Shown: in pieces, positions 32,546 to 49,115 of the stretch | Layout of the letters: the number at the start of each line of letters is the position of its first letter | Numbering within the stretch: position 1 is the stretch's first letter | DNA from: Chrysomallon squamiferum | Lineage: Eukaryota > Mollusca > Gastropoda > Neomphalida > Peltospiridae | DNA length: 64,000 bases | Direction: 5' to 3' | NCBI GenBank assembly: GCA_012295275.1 | Contig: CM022665.1 | Location: 4,791,667 to 4,855,666, forward strand | Made by a program: the position numbers and the translations under genes | The notes under the pieces: model-generated | What the model saw: only the letters and a program-made list of their open reading frames with translations | What the model was told of the DNA's origin: nothing | Databases searched by the model: none

Positions 32546-34360
32546 AGCTTTATTTCCAGAGAAGGTCTAATAACTAAATTTGACACGTCTTGACCACATA
32601 CGTGGAAGGTCAGGCTTAGGATGAATAGAGAGTTTACACAATGAACGATTTCGTAAATTGTGTCGAAATTTGGTGTTAGTTCTATTTCGTTTCATGCAGG
32701 TTGGAGTCTTCGATCGCGATAGAAAAATAAATAATAATGCTTTATGATCGCAAGGACTGCCAAATATCTGGTAATGTGAAATGGTTTGAAAACCATTTCA
32801 TTAATTATCTTTTTTTATAGAAAAAAACAAAACAGGAATATTTTGTTTTAAAATCAGCACGCTATTTATTAGCTGTAGTCAAAACAGTTCTGTCTTAACA
32901 AAATATTATTATTTTAACTAACTGTTCCACATTAAGTCAGTTAATGCGACCATCCATTATTTCACTAAATTACGTTTTATAGTCTTTTTGTCTTATCGAA
33001 ACTACATTTGAATTAGTTTTGAAATCCGCATGTAGACAGTGAGTTAAGTACCTGGTTATGAGTTTATGTGGCAAAAATGATTATAATTGATGTTTCTGCT
33101 TTTTTTGTTTTTTTTTTGCTCTTTTTTTTTTTTTTTGTATGTAGTCCATTACATTTCAACCAAGAATTAAGATTTTAGTTCTTCGATCTTTAAATTTGTG
33201 TGTCTTCGAGAAACGGACCAGATTCTTGATAATTATTTCATCAAATTATTCGCATCTACCAAATAACAGAATCTTTCTTCGCTGGTTATTCTTTCCTGTT
33301 TCTTTTCTTTATCTATTCTCTTACTGCATCTTTAAATATTTTTTTTTTTTTCTTTCTCCATTCTTCCATCAAATGCCAGGAATAATCTGATGGCCGTGCG
33401 ACGGTTCGCGCGTATTTTTATAATTTTTTTCGTTCACTGCCTTCACTCTCTTGCTTAAATGAGGTCGATTGATATCGCACAGCTTCTGGCATTTTGCTTG
33501 TTTTTTTGGATTTCTTTCTTCTTCTTTTTTCTTTTTTTTTTTTTTTTTTTTTTCTTTTTTTTTATTTTTTTTTTTTTTTTTTTTTTTGCCCCGAACAGTC
33601 CATGTGGTAAATTTCTGATGGTGATTAGGTTATATATTACGCAATGCGATATATCCACAGTTACCGTGTGACATAAAAACAAAATGTTCAAACTCCCCAG
33701 GAATTCAACACCGAATTGAAATCAAGTTAAAACGCTCCGGGGTTTCTCAGCATGCAGTGGTGTCTTGAGTCCCATTAGATGCTTTGATTATCTGTCCTCG
33801 ATGAGCGGGTAAAAAAAAAAGAACATCTTATTTATACATTTCCTACAAACATGTCTTTATAAAACAATCTATAAAATCGATAAGAAATCAACATGCATTT
33901 CAATAACGGCTGTGAATGTTAGTGTTTATTTTGTACTCAAATTGTCAAGCATGCATCATTTCACAAACGAATAAATAATAAGGGGAAAAAAATAATAATA
34001 TTAGTCACTAATATATTAGCTGTATAAAATTCACATCAGTGGAAAGATGAGTTATAATCGGAAGTATCTTGTTCTGCAACTCCTAGGTTTCTCTCTGTAG
34101 AAAAGAAAAGAAAAGAGGAAATATTGTGATAAGAAAAAGAGATATATAAAAAGAGTTAATTAACATCTGACATCTTAACTGTGTGTTAACGTATCAGTAT
34201 CAGTAACTAGACTGTTTATGTCGTTGTTTACCCAGCTAACGATTTCTTCAGTGTATGAATCATACAGAAACTGAAGAAAAACGTATGCGAACTCGACTTC
34301 ACGTGTATGTCTGTGTGTATGAGTGTGTGTGTATGTGTGTGTGAGCGCGCGTATGTGTCT

Positions 34361-34395
<35 letters not shown>

Positions 34396-34995
34396 CGAGC
34401 GTGCGTGTCTGAATATTTAGAAGAGAAATTTTGTGAGTGTAAGTGTCTGTGTGAACTTATTTGTTTATATATATATATATTTTTTTTTGTTGTTCTCCGC
34501 GCATGTTGATATGCAGCTATATCTATATTCTTTTATCTATATAAAGTTAATAAAATAAATTTTGGCTTTATGATCTGAATTTATTATCCTTTTGTTCGCA
34601 ATAGAAAATTCAGAATCGATTTATCACATGTCGTATTTATTTTTCCTCAGTATTCGCCTGTTAAAACATTATCTAGCTAATGCTCCGAGTTCACGGGATA
34701 ATAAGGGATAATTAAAGTGAAGAAATACAAACACATAAAAATATTTACATCCGTATCTAGAAGGTAAAATGGTAGTTAAATAACAATTACTCATTCCAAT
34801 TATCCGAGCAGTTCAGGGAATTTTACAAAATAAGATTTGTTTTAGGGATTTTTTCCTTCCATTTGTGCTAATTAATGAGATTTTGTTGTCTACTTGTAAA
34901 TGAAAGTGTGTGGAGGTGCAATAAGAAGGAAAGTCATTATGCAGACGCAAAGCTTTTAAGCAAGGAAATGCTGGGTTTGAGACTTAAAAAAAAAA
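32546..34995. other. Gene-free AT-rich DNA
   Basis: No supported gene. T-rich tracts at 33099-33136 and 33522-33587, GT-rich run at 34310-34400. Confidence 0.55.
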
Positions 34996-35008
34996 AATAA
35001 TAATAATA

Positions 35009-35077
<69 letters not shown>
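34996..35077. repeat. (AAT)n microsatellite
   Basis: About 80 bp of AAT with one early interruption. Confidence 0.97.
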
Positions 35078-35589
35078 TTACAGATTGAAACCGCTCTTCA
35101 AAGACAGTGAAAAAACATTATTCATAATATATATATATATATATATATTTTTATCTTCTTAATCCGAGCTAAGAAAGTCTAAATTAAATTGTGTGCTCAC
35201 CTTTGTGCAGAAGCATGCAAAAATTAGGTTATTATTTTCTAATGTCTGTTGTAAATACAGACGTGCATAATATTTTTAAAAAAATGAAAGATTTAAAATA
35301 TTTCCTACGAAAGTGCAGATTTAACGTTCATATGCTTTCCGCAATAAAAGTCTTGTCTTTTATATAGAGCATAAAAGTAAAGTTATTTTGTTGATAAGAA
35401 ATCAGGTGAAAGAGAAGTGCGATAGAAAGAGACAGAAACTTAGACGAAAAACAGATCAAAGTTAGACATCTAAACATTTTTTAAAACTGTAAAGAGAAAG
35501 AAAAAAACGGACAGAGATGAAATAAATAAAGAATGAGACATGCAGTTGATAAAGGTCAAAAGAGAAAAAGAGAGAGTCAGAGATGAAAC

Positions 35590-37260
<1,671 letters not shown>

Positions 37261-38084
37261 CATTCTTTACCTAAAAACCATTCAGATAATATAAGAAAGA
37301 ATGATCATTTACCAAAAAAAAAAAAAAAAAATTTAATGAACGACGTGTATAAAAAGTGTATGATGGAACAATACACATTCCAAACACACACACACACACG
37401 ATACATATACATATGCTTAAACATATAAACACATAGAACAAACCACACACATACACACACAGACAGAAACAAACACAACGTGCCAGTCCTGTAATTATGT
37501 CTAGTTTTAGAGACTACAGTTTATACCTTTATCTCGAGACGGCAACAAAAAAGTATTGTTTCAGAAGTCTCTTTGATGCCGCTGACGTTCAGAAAGGATC
37601 CCAAGACTCGAGATGTTAACAACGACACGAAGGTGCAATAACTTTAATAATTGTGTTTAGCTGTCGGTGAGCGGCATTAGATAGTCTTTGACCAAAGGTT
37701 CTAATATTATGACCAGTGTCTAGACAAAAACCGTTCACAAATCGGACTATTAATACAAAGTTTATTCCCTTCAAACCGCCGGTCTGTTTGTCCCAAGACG
37801 TTTATTTAGGAGAACTGATCAAATAAGTGCTTCTCAGATTTGATTTCCTTCTTTCATTTATATATTTTTATCGGTTGTTTTTATTATTATTGTATTTTTT
37901 TTATGGTTTTTTTTTTTTATTTTTAATAATAAGTATTTCGTCAGAATGACGTAAGGCTTTTAAATTAATCTGATTTTTTTATTATTATTATTATTATTGT
38001 GTTATACAGAACAAAAAAGTAAGGATTAAGAAAAATGCGAAAATAAACGATTTTGGAAAGATTTCATAAATGCGGGTGTTGAAA
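37261..38084. other. Gene-free DNA
   Basis: No supported gene. A tract at 37314-37331, CA run at 37383-37399, ATT run at 37980-37998. Confidence 0.5.
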
Positions 38085-38152
38085 TAATAATAATAATAGT
38101 AATAATAATAATAATAGTAGTAATAATAAATCGTAGCAGAAGTGATACAGAG

Positions 38153-38242
<90 letters not shown>
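38085..38242. repeat. (AAT)n and (GA)n-(CAGA)n tracts
   Basis: AAT/AGT trinucleotides at 38085-38130, then GA at about 38157-38226 and CAGA to 38242. Confidence 0.95.
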
Positions 38243-39247
38243 GAACTAGTTTCTTTTTAGCTGGGTTTCGTTTCATAATTTGAAGCTATCTAATTTCTGA
38301 GTTAAATTATAACTCAAGTCAAATTACTGTTTCCACCTATATTTTACATTCGGCCCGAATGCCTCAGTATTAAATTATTTTAATCACGAAGAACGGCTTA
38401 TTTCTCCGAAGAATTAAGATTTTAATAAAACTATCACGTTTTAAAAGAAATGTCACGCTGTGTATGAACTTAAATTGAAGATGTCTTGCAATCGCTTTAA
38501 GGCTCAATTCAGCGGTGATTTGTTTCCATTTGTCACTGAATAACATAGAGACATTTATCACGCGTTCACTAAATCGTTTTCGTTTTATTATTATTATTTA
38601 TTTATTTATTTGAAATAACGATTTATCTGCAATACGACTTTATAATCACTGCATCCTTTTGAAATCTTTCCAGATCGTTTATTTCAGCATATTTCTCGGA
38701 ATAACTTTTCAAACTGTATTTCATTTCTTTATAACACATATTACAGTGCAGTCACAGCTGTTTTCGTATTTAAAGCAACCAGTTACTAAGCTCTCAGAAG
38801 AGATTTTGAAAGAGAAAACTGCGCAAAAAAACAGAGATAATTTTCACACAGTAACGTGGGCAGAATCTCAGTACTTCCAGACTTCCTTTGGAGATGTATT
38901 AATATCACACCTTACATAGATTCCATGGGATATTAATCTAAATCAGGAAACATGCAAAAGAAAGAATATTTCCTTCAGTCTTTGTAATGCAGTTTTAACA
39001 AGACGAAACAGTAATAAAAATAATAATTTAAAAAAATATATATTATCAGTTATGTTAAAAAATCGGTGACCAGACTTTAAAAACATGTGTCACGATATTC
39101 TGAAACTTTGAAACAGTTAAGCCGGTGTTTTCGTAGTAAGATGATTGTGTACAAAGTATACGCTTTCTTTTGTGTTTTGACAAGCCTTTTTTTTTTTTTT
39201 TTTTCTCCGTATGTTCGTTTATTTTATCATTTTGTTTATTCCTCTGT

Positions 39248-39282
<35 letters not shown>

Positions 39283-39955
39283 CTTCTTATAAGAAAAAAA
39301 AAAAAAAAAAAAAAAAAAGAAATTCCCTGAAGATTTCCCTAAAGAAATTCCCCGAAATACAGAAGCATGAACTGTTATTCAGTTCCAGTGTTCGATGTGG
39401 CACATATTTTTTTGACACGTTTCATACAGAAACTCCAAGGACGTGTGGAAGAAAACTTTGATCTGATCGGCTACATTAACGATACAAATCATGAGTTATT
39501 TCCAGCGATCCCTAAGGATATTCTGTCCGATGAATGAAATATGACTCAACAAAAGATAAATGTCACAGAACATCACACATGTCTATTTTTCATACGGAGA
39601 AATTAAATAATGGTATATAAGAAAGAAATAAACAGACAAATAAATGATGAAAAAGAAACAACAAGAAAGTAAATATATCGCAACAAAAACCAAGATTCTG
39701 GATGATGTCACAAAAGCACTTTTGGGGAAAAAACCCATTGTAACCACTACAGTCTTTCTAGTGATATCAGTATCAGTTCAACAGATGACCCACTGTTAAT
39801 TATAAACTTTCAGTTTTCTCACAATTATGAGACGTTCTGCCATAGAGGTATTGATCAATATTTTTACCTTGACTTTATTTCAACTTGTAGAACCCCATAA
39901 AAAAAAAAAACACGCTCACGACAACTAAATTTTTGAACCTTAAAAAATAATAATA

Positions 39956-39989
<34 letters not shown>

Positions 39990-41238
39990 TTACATCGTTG
40001 ACATCAGTCGGCAATTAGCTTGCAAAGAAACTGAATAAAATGTCCTCCCAATTTATTCAATTATCTATGATCTTATCATTAGTGACTGTAAGCCGTAGCG
40101 TTCTAGCTCTACGAGATAAACAAAGTGCCAACATCAGACCATCAAAGAGAATGAAAAACCTTCAAAAGCACTTGATGGAATAATTTGTTCTTTTTTTTTC
40201 TCACGAAATCAGACTGCTCCTTATCTTGTCATCGGCGTGATTTCGAAGAATCGCGTGTCGTAGATGCTTCATCTGAATTTAGACGCACTTTTGAACCATT
40301 AAGCTTGACGATCAGAACTATCAAGTTTCTGTTATTGTGTCTGACGTTGGAAAATATTGTTCCTTTATAAAGACATAATCTTTTTATTTTGTAGTTTTGT
40401 AATTTGTTGTCGTTGTTGTTGTTATTATTATTGTTTCCCCATTTGTCATATAAGACAGTGGAAAAAATAATGGAAATTAAAACTGCTTACATAGCATTAG
40501 AGAATTAAGGTCTACATTTAATTGTCTTCATTGTCGTAATAAATGAATGATTAGTTAATCGATATTAGCAACAAAACTGAATTTGAATTGAAAAATAATT
40601 GTCCTTTCTTATTTCATCAAAACTTTATGTCTCGGCTCGTATCAAAGATTTAAATCTTCAGTTATTTTTGTTTTTTAACATTTAAATTATTACATTTCTT
40701 TCTCCATACGGTACAAATGTATTGGTCCTTTATATAGATTTAATTAGTTTACCAAGTGTTCAATTACAGGTTCAAGATTTTTTATCCTTTTTCTTTTCTT
40801 GAGAAGAGGATATAATTATTACAACATTGACTTTCTGAGCGTTGAATGGGGCTTGTGCGAGTGGACTGAATAGCATTTTCTTCTTCGTACAGGAATCCGT
40901 CATGTTTTTCAGTGAAGTGATAATGAGTTAATATTCAAGGGAATAAAAAATGAGGTTATCGGATCGCAGATAAAGCTATCTTTCGTTACATAGATTGATG
41001 ACAAGATCTTACCCACCAGTCACTTTACTTCGATTATCTTTTACAGTTGTTAGCTAAATGATTTATAGTGGTTAGTTAACACATTTAGTTTATATGCAGT
41101 TGCAGAATGTAGTTCTTCAAGTTGCTCAGATTTCTTTCTTTTCCTCTGTTATTTTATTTTTTTTTTCTATTTAGTCTTTCTTCTTTCGTCCATTTTCTCT
41201 CTTCCTCTTGTTTCTTATTATGACTGTATATAGGCTAC

Positions 41239-41239
<1 letters not shown>
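38243..41239. other. Gene-free DNA
   Basis: No supported gene in 3 kb. It includes the poly(T)/poly(A) foldback at 39251-39318 and AAT runs at 39945-39980. The 86-codon frame at 38659-38919 has no motif. Confidence 0.5.
39251..39318. repeat. Poly(T)-poly(A) foldback
   Basis: About 29 T, a 14-base spacer (with TTCTTATAAGAA palindrome at 39284-39295), then about 25 A. Confidence 0.85.

Positions 41240-41324
<85 letters not shown>
41240..41324. repeat. (CT)n microsatellite
   Basis: About 85 bp of CT immediately after TATATAGGCTACG, followed by GTGTGT/CTGT. Confidence 0.98.
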
Positions 41325-42118
<794 letters not shown>

Positions 42119-42954
42119 CAGACGAGTATCTTGATAATAAAAAGAAATTTCGGATTCACAGAATTGTCACCTGGCTGACTGTTATATGGAATTGCTTGTC
42201 CACTGACCACAAGTTTATATAATTACCGTACAGAATAATTTGATTACTAACACATAATGTGTCAGCATCAAATCTCGGACTGAGCGGTTTGATAAAACAA
42301 CTTTCAGACTAGCAAAAACTATCTGTTTTGATAATACAAATACATAACAATTATGATTCGTTCAGCAAAATCCCTCGTCCAACCATGAAGGCTGAAACGT
42401 ATCGGGTACACCAAAGAACACAGAATGCTGAAGCTGTACACTCAACAAGTAATCTATAGAATATGTAACGGAAGCCATGTCTTTACCCTATCGCAGATAT
42501 TTTAATTTTTATTTTTTATTTATTTATTTATTTTTAATTTATTTTTAATTTTTTTTTTTTTTTTTTTTTTTTCATGGTTTGGCGGTTCTTGTTTTTTTGT
42601 TGTTGTTGTTTTTTTGTTAGGCGGTTGTTGTGTTTTTTTCTTCTTTTTTAGGGGGGGCTGTAAGAAAGAAACTGAGGTGGCCTTCCTAGCATGTCGACTA
42701 TATAATATATACTGTAAATATTCATGTTAAAATCATAATCATAATTTGTAACAGTAACATACAAATCATAACCGACTCAGGCTTCAGATTATTAATGACA
42801 CTTTCAAAACATTAATAAATTAAAACAAATTAGCGATAGCTTTACAATGAAGTTGTTACAAGACTTCTGATTGGCTAATCAGCTAAGTAAATTTGCTTTT
42901 GAATAAGGCGCAATCAAACAAACAAAATCAGATGACTCTAAACTAATTAAATAA

Positions 42955-42989
<35 letters not shown>

Positions 42990-44593
42990 TGATGATGATG
43001 ATGATGATGATTTAAAAATAAAAAAAAAAATAAAACAAAAACACATAATTATTCTGTTACACAATTCAAAACTAATATACACAGTTATATGTTTGAATGA
43101 GGAATATTCAATAACAAAATACAACAAAAAACAACAATAACAGAATCAACAAAAAAAATATACAAATTAGATAATAGTTAGTGTACTTGTAGCGGAAGAG
43201 CCCCTGGCTATGTTAAGACTGTTTTTTTTAAAGGATACTTGGCTTATATCCCAGGGCATTGTTCAGTTTCTGAAACAATGAAACAGGCTCAGAAGAGTTT
43301 CTTTCTTAAAATATAATATCTTTAAAAAATAATAATAATAATAATAATAACTATTATTATTATTATTAAAAAATAACATGAACAATAGAACAAGAACGGT
43401 GTAACAATAATAACAACAACAAAATCCAAAAAAATAAGAAATTAAATTAATATTCGTTAATCAGCTTTAATGTTTGCAACTAAAGTAGACACTTTAAGAA
43501 TACTTACAAATAATACGTTAAAATTTAAAATAGCATTAATATATATGGAAATGGAAAACTGGTCGTTTTATTATGTTGCCAGCATACAACTTCAACAATA
43601 AAACTTCTCAAAGCGGGCGTAAAACAGCGGAAGGAGACAATTGCCAATGACAAACTCGGCAATTACATCCCAAACTCATCTCCAAACACGACCTCGCAAA
43701 CGTGGAAGATGGTTATCACAGAAATAAAACGAGGCAAAGTGACAGTCGGTAAGATTGCGATATAGAAGGGATACTTCAGTGTCAAGATTCACAAACAAAA
43801 CAAAAAAACATTCTTCTTGTTAGTTGCCTCCAAGTTATAAAAGAAAAAAAGATAATATGATTCGATTTCAGTGGAATTTGACTTCACTGAATTCTTTGGG
43901 TTTCTTTACATCTTCTTCCCGTGCTCTAAGTTTATTTGATTTTTTTTTTTTTTTTTTTCCTTAAAGAAGGAAACTTTAAGCTCTAAGCGTAGGAGTTCGG
44001 ACCCAGTGAATTTATTAGATTCGAAATTTGATTTCTGTTTTTTTTTTTCACGGTTGTTTATAAATTTTATAACGAGATCGAGGAATAATTGTTTCTACTT
44101 TCATTTTCTGCAGCCTTCATTTGTTTTAAAACCAATTATTGTATTATATATCATAACGCTATAACAGTTTTAACATTTTGCATTCTAATATTTATTGGCG
44201 AAGAAAATTGGACGCCAAAGGCAAATCGTTTGATGGGTACCGTTTAAAAACATTTTCTCATTCAGAGTTTATTTCTTCATAATTCTTAGTGTTGAGAAAT
44301 GCATGTCGTCTAAAAAAATCCTGGAAAACTAAATAAATTGCCCTTATTTGATTCTGTTATCTCATTATCTATATCACTTAGTTTTTTCTTTCTTTATATA
44401 GCAGTTATTCAATTATGCTGCATTCACAAAATGTCTGAAGAATTTCTGAGAAAGCCGAATCTTTTAAAAAGTAAGTGTGTTCGTGTTCGCTGATCTGGGA
44501 CCATTTCTTGCACTTCTTCGACAGTTATTGTCAATAAATGTTTTTCTTCATACTGAAACTCATTTTATCTTCAATACTGAATCAATAATAATA
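42119..44593. other. Gene-free AT-rich DNA
   Basis: No supported gene. T tract at 42549-42572, AAT/GAT trinucleotides at 42957-43012, AAT/ATT at 43328-43370, T tract at 43940-43958. Confidence 0.55.
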
Positions 44594-44672
44594 AGAAGAA
44601 GGAGGAGGAGGAGAAGGAGAAGAAGAAGAAGAAGAAGAAGAAGAAGAAGAAGAAGAAGAAGAAGAAGAAGAA
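44594..44672. repeat. (GAA/GAG)n microsatellite
   Basis: GAAGGAGGAG then about 50 bp of pure GAA; the Arg-rich frame is a repeat translation. Confidence 0.97.
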
Positions 44673-45911
44673 ATAATGAATCAACAATAATAATAAGAAG
44701 AAAAATAATGATAACTGTGGTGGTGAAGAGAAGTTATACAGCGCATGCAGTCTCTTCCAATCTTTCTTTCATTAATAATATCTTTAGACAAGATAATGCA
44801 TATTGGATAAACTGTCGTGAATTACTAAAATTATTTATGTTGTTTAATTATCCTTTTCCTTTTTTTTTCTTTTTTTCTTTTTTTCTTTCTTTTCGATGTT
44901 AGGACGAGCATTTTATATTATGTGTGCGAATGTGTGTGGTGACTGAATTTGTTTTCCCATTTCAGTTGTTTTCTTTCTTGTATATGTGTGTGCGTGTTTG
45001 TGTGTTTATGTGTGCGTGTTTGTGTGTGTTTTGTGTGTGTGATTAAATGTATGTGTGTATGGTTGTTTGTGTGTGTGTGCGTGCGTACGTGCGTTGTGCC
45101 GACAGTCGAATGAAGTAACATCCTTACATTATTTATATTGGAGGACACAAAGTATAAACTTCGTAACCGATACAGATAATTCTGAAAACAAATATGTAAG
45201 AGGAAAACCGAATTAATGAGAATGAATTATTTAGAGAAGACAGATTTGAATGACTTATTTTGAGATATTTTATTTTTAATTTTCTGTTTTTCTTTTTCTT
45301 GGTTATCTTCAGCGTCTTTCTTCTTCTTTTGCGCATTGTTATTGTTATTATTGTTATTATTATTATTATTATTACTATACAATCGCATCTTCTCTATGGT
45401 TTTAAAAATTAGAAATATTCTAACCCAAAAAATATGTATCTTTGCTTCTAAACAAGAGGTTTCTAGACATGATCCGCCTTGGGCTGCTCTAAAATTAGAC
45501 CTAACGAGTAGTTAATAGCAAAAAGTTGTCGTCAGTTTTGTAGTCTTTTTGTAATTCTTCAAGCTTTTAAACCCACTCATCTTACATATGATTAAAGTAA
45601 TTTGCGAAAATAAAAAATATCCAACTGCCTTAAAAATCATGTCTATAAGGCTTCTTTACTTTTTTCTTTCAGTGGGAATTCGATTGTTTGTTTGTTTGTT
45701 TGTTTGTTAATTTATTTATTACATACTTTGATAATGGATACTTCTTAAAAAATATTGAACTTAAAAAATTTAATGCAAATGAAAACACGGGACGAGCATT
45801 CTTGTATAGTTTGTTTGTTTGTGTTGTTTTTAGTTTTTTGTTTTTCTTTCTTATCTATTTCTTCTTTATTTTTCCTTTGGTGGGGGGGGGCGATGAAAAT
45901 ATGCAGAAAAA

Positions 45912-45943
<32 letters not shown>

Positions 45944-47664
45944 ACTTTTGGTTTCACTGATGTTCTAATGGCACAGTTTGGAATAGTCAGACTTACTGTA
46001 TTTCTTTGTTTGTTTTTATACTTTTGCGATCTGATTTTTTGTTTTTAAATTGTTCTAAAAACAATTAGATTCAATTGTTCAGAACAAAATTAAAAATAAA
46101 GGCAACCAATTAGGATCAACATATCATGAAAACAGGATAAGAAAAATAATAAAGTACTTTATTCTAAGGACATATAAAAATACTTTTCTTCTGGAGGAAT
46201 TAAAGAAAGATTAAAGTGGACGCAAGCACGGATGGGAACATAAGCCGCTGCACAAAGTTAAATCATATTCTTTTTGTCAAACTGTCAGATACGTGACACT
46301 AAAGACTTATTCTTACAACATCCTTTGAATACTGAAGAGAAATCCCCAACAGAAATACACAGGGAATGATTGAAGCTAACCAAAATTTACACACAAAAAT
46401 TCAGGAAACGTTTTCATGATGTATCCCACAATTTAACGTTTTCGTGGGCCTTACGACCTTGAATGCGGTCAGACGGAATTGGTGAACTAGCTGTAGATAA
46501 CGAGTAATTACGACAATCTTCTTTTTCCCCTTTAATCACCATCTCCCTCAAAAATAAAAAAAATAAAAGAGATAAAACGAACGAAAAAAAAAAATCGGTT
46601 AGCAAAAATTAGCATTCAATCTTGAAATCATACGATTTGTCATTAATTAGGAATTTCACTGGTGAGTTTTCTGATTATACGATTGTCAAGAATTCTGGGT
46701 TATCAGATTTCTCTATCTGCTTTGAATATATATAGAAAATAGATTACCCCATTTTCTTTCTTTAGTCCAGTACTTCAAACACTTCATTAACAGTATGTCA
46801 TTCAGTTTAATCTTATACACACAGGCTGAACCTTGAACACAAATGGTCATCTTTTATCGTTTCCACTTCAATTTGTCATGTATTTTGTTTCACAGAATCT
46901 TAATATTGAGTTAGTTAGTTCAGTTTTATATAAATTGGTATAAAAAGTAAAATTATCTGAAATTTCCAGTCGTTTCTCAAACCTTCTGTCTGCTGAAATC
47001 TTTAAGAATATTTGTTCCAGATCAAAGGCATTGATAGACTGAAACGCAAGATCAAATGAAATTTGTATCTTCCCAGTGTGGTTCCTCCAACACTGTATAC
47101 TCTGGTAGCTCTAACACCTTTTTTTATTTTGACAAGTGTAATGTGGACAGATTCAGATGGATCTTTTGACTTGTAATTCTTGTGTAGCCGCAACTGTATT
47201 TTCATCTGTGCGTTATTTAGTTAGTTTTATTTTATATAAGAAGACTGAAACGAAAAAAAACCAAAACAAAAGCTCAAGTTTTGACCTTCGCGGTCTGTTT
47301 TTTTCTCAAACACAGTGTAAGCTACAATCTTTAATAATGGTTCAGTTATATCAAACAGACACTCGAAGTCAAATGGATTATCTTTTGATCTAAGCAGATC
47401 TTGCTATCTTTCGACGTCTTTTGGTGTGTTTTGTTCTCTCCATCTTTTTAAACAGAAGTTGTCTTTTAGCGGTGTAATTTGTGTTAGACGCCTGTAAACA
47501 ACTGAGAGATGAAAAGATTACAGTGCCATCGGACGCTCGTTTCATTTCTTTTCTTTTTCTTTTTTTCTTTTTTCTTTTTTATCGGTCAGAACTGGGATGT
47601 TCTGATAACTTATCCATGAACCGACGTCTTTCCAGAGCTGGTGGATAGAACACGAAACTGATAC
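44673..47664. other. Gene-free AT-rich DNA
   Basis: No supported gene. GT-rich degenerate tract at 44921-45095, ATT run at 45339-45375, TTTG run at 45685-45710, TA run at 45914-45941. Confidence 0.55.
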
Positions 47665-47668
47665 TGTT

Positions 47669-47730
47669 TTCAACAAACATCTCCGGCTTCGCATTTGTTT
47701 CCCAAACATCTCGGGCTTAGCGGGGTGTTT
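47669..47730. repeat. Two-copy 30-31-bp tandem duplication
   Basis: CAAACATCTCCGGCTTCGC..TGTTTCC is followed by CAAACATCTCGGGCTTAGC..TGTTTCC. It sits inside a minus-strand open frame with no recognised motif. Confidence 0.65.
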
Positions 47731-47936
47731 CCCTAACGACCCTTGTTTCACACCAAAATTGTGACCTTGAATGAATAAAAAAAAAAAAAAAAAAATTGTT
47801 TATTTGATTATAACGGCTGTTACTTTGTCTTTTACAGAAAACAGCATGATGACAGCAATTCATATATGTTAAAATTTTGTCAAGGATTCAAATAATTTAA
47901 TCTGAAAGCGTCAGCGTAATTTTATTAATCTGTCTA

Positions 47937-47978
<42 letters not shown>

Positions 47979-48329
47979 GTATATGTATATATTTATCTAC
48001 TAATTTAGGTATTGTTTTATAAAGACTGACTGTGAAACAGATACATATATAAATATTTTTTTTGTTTTAGAAACTAATAAACACTTTGTATGAAATGCAC
48101 GTAAGCTGAGTGCTGCAGTATTTGTAACCACTTAGTCACTGATTTGTTATTACAGTTTTATGGTTATGGTTAAATTAGGTTTTTTCAATATACTTTGGAA
48201 TAAAAGATTAACGGAAAGATAAATTAATTCAGTAATAAATTAAAAATTAAATAATGAACTGTTTAGCAGACAGTTCGCTCATCTTTATGTTACCATCGTT
48301 ATCGTGATTATCAGTATGATAATCTTCAT

Positions 48330-48369
<40 letters not shown>

Positions 48370-49028
48370 TTGGCTGGAAGTGGAGTATGTGGATTTATTT
48401 CAAAATAGAAATATTTTAATTCTGCACTTGTTATAGTTATGTAATTATTACCGTTTATACTGTTGCTATTGCTGCTGTATATCTGTGCATTTATTTGTCT
48501 GTCTGACTGTTCATCTGGCTTTGTCTCTCTGTGTGTCTGTTTTTGGTATCTGTCTCTCTCCGACTTTTATCTATGTATCTCTCTGTCGTTATACTTTGCT
48601 GTTGTTTTTCGTTAAGTTTTTTTTCTTTTTATATTAATTGCATTTTACTTTGTCTTATTTTTAGTCACATATAAACAAACAAAAAACAAAACAAACAAAA
48701 AAAAAAGGGAAAAAAAAGCTAAGAAAGAACATGAAGTAAGAAAAAAAAAAAAAAAAAAAGAAGAAAGAAACGATATGTCCTAGTTTGTTAGAATATAAAT
48801 TATCTTCCACATCTGTGATCATTTCTGAAAGAACCTTTAAATAAACGTTTGTGGGTTTCTGCCCAATTTGTATGAACCGATAAAGCTAGCTGATTATCAG
48901 GAATCGAGTGATCACAGTGCCAAGAACGTAAAAATAGCGCTGACTTCTTTGACGTCTTTGAACAGCGGGGTTTGACAACTGATTGGCTAGTAAAACAAAA
49001 CGCCATAAGTGGGCAGATTTCCTTTTAT
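47731..49028. other. Gene-free DNA
   Basis: No supported gene. A tract at 47778-47796, TA run at 47938-47976, GT run at 48332-48363, A tracts at 48700-48760. A 68-codon minus-strand frame at 48800-49006 is motif-free. Confidence 0.5.
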
Positions 49029-49115
49029 TTCAGAACTTTTAAAAATTATTATTATTATTATCATTATTATTATTATTATGTCTCTTCAGTTTTTTAGGTT
49101 CCTGCAGTAAAATTT
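49029..49115 (-). mobile_element. Retroposon 3' end with (TAA)n tail, copy 2
   Basis: Counterpart of 15878-15954: an ATT array followed by 36 bases with three substitutions and one indel relative to copy 1. Here the shared block is followed by a second short ATT run at 49117-49133. Confidence 0.5.

Noticed and set aside
48800-49006. 68-codon minus-strand frame with balanced composition
   Set aside because: No recognisable motif, no neighbouring exon-like frame and no convincing splice context.
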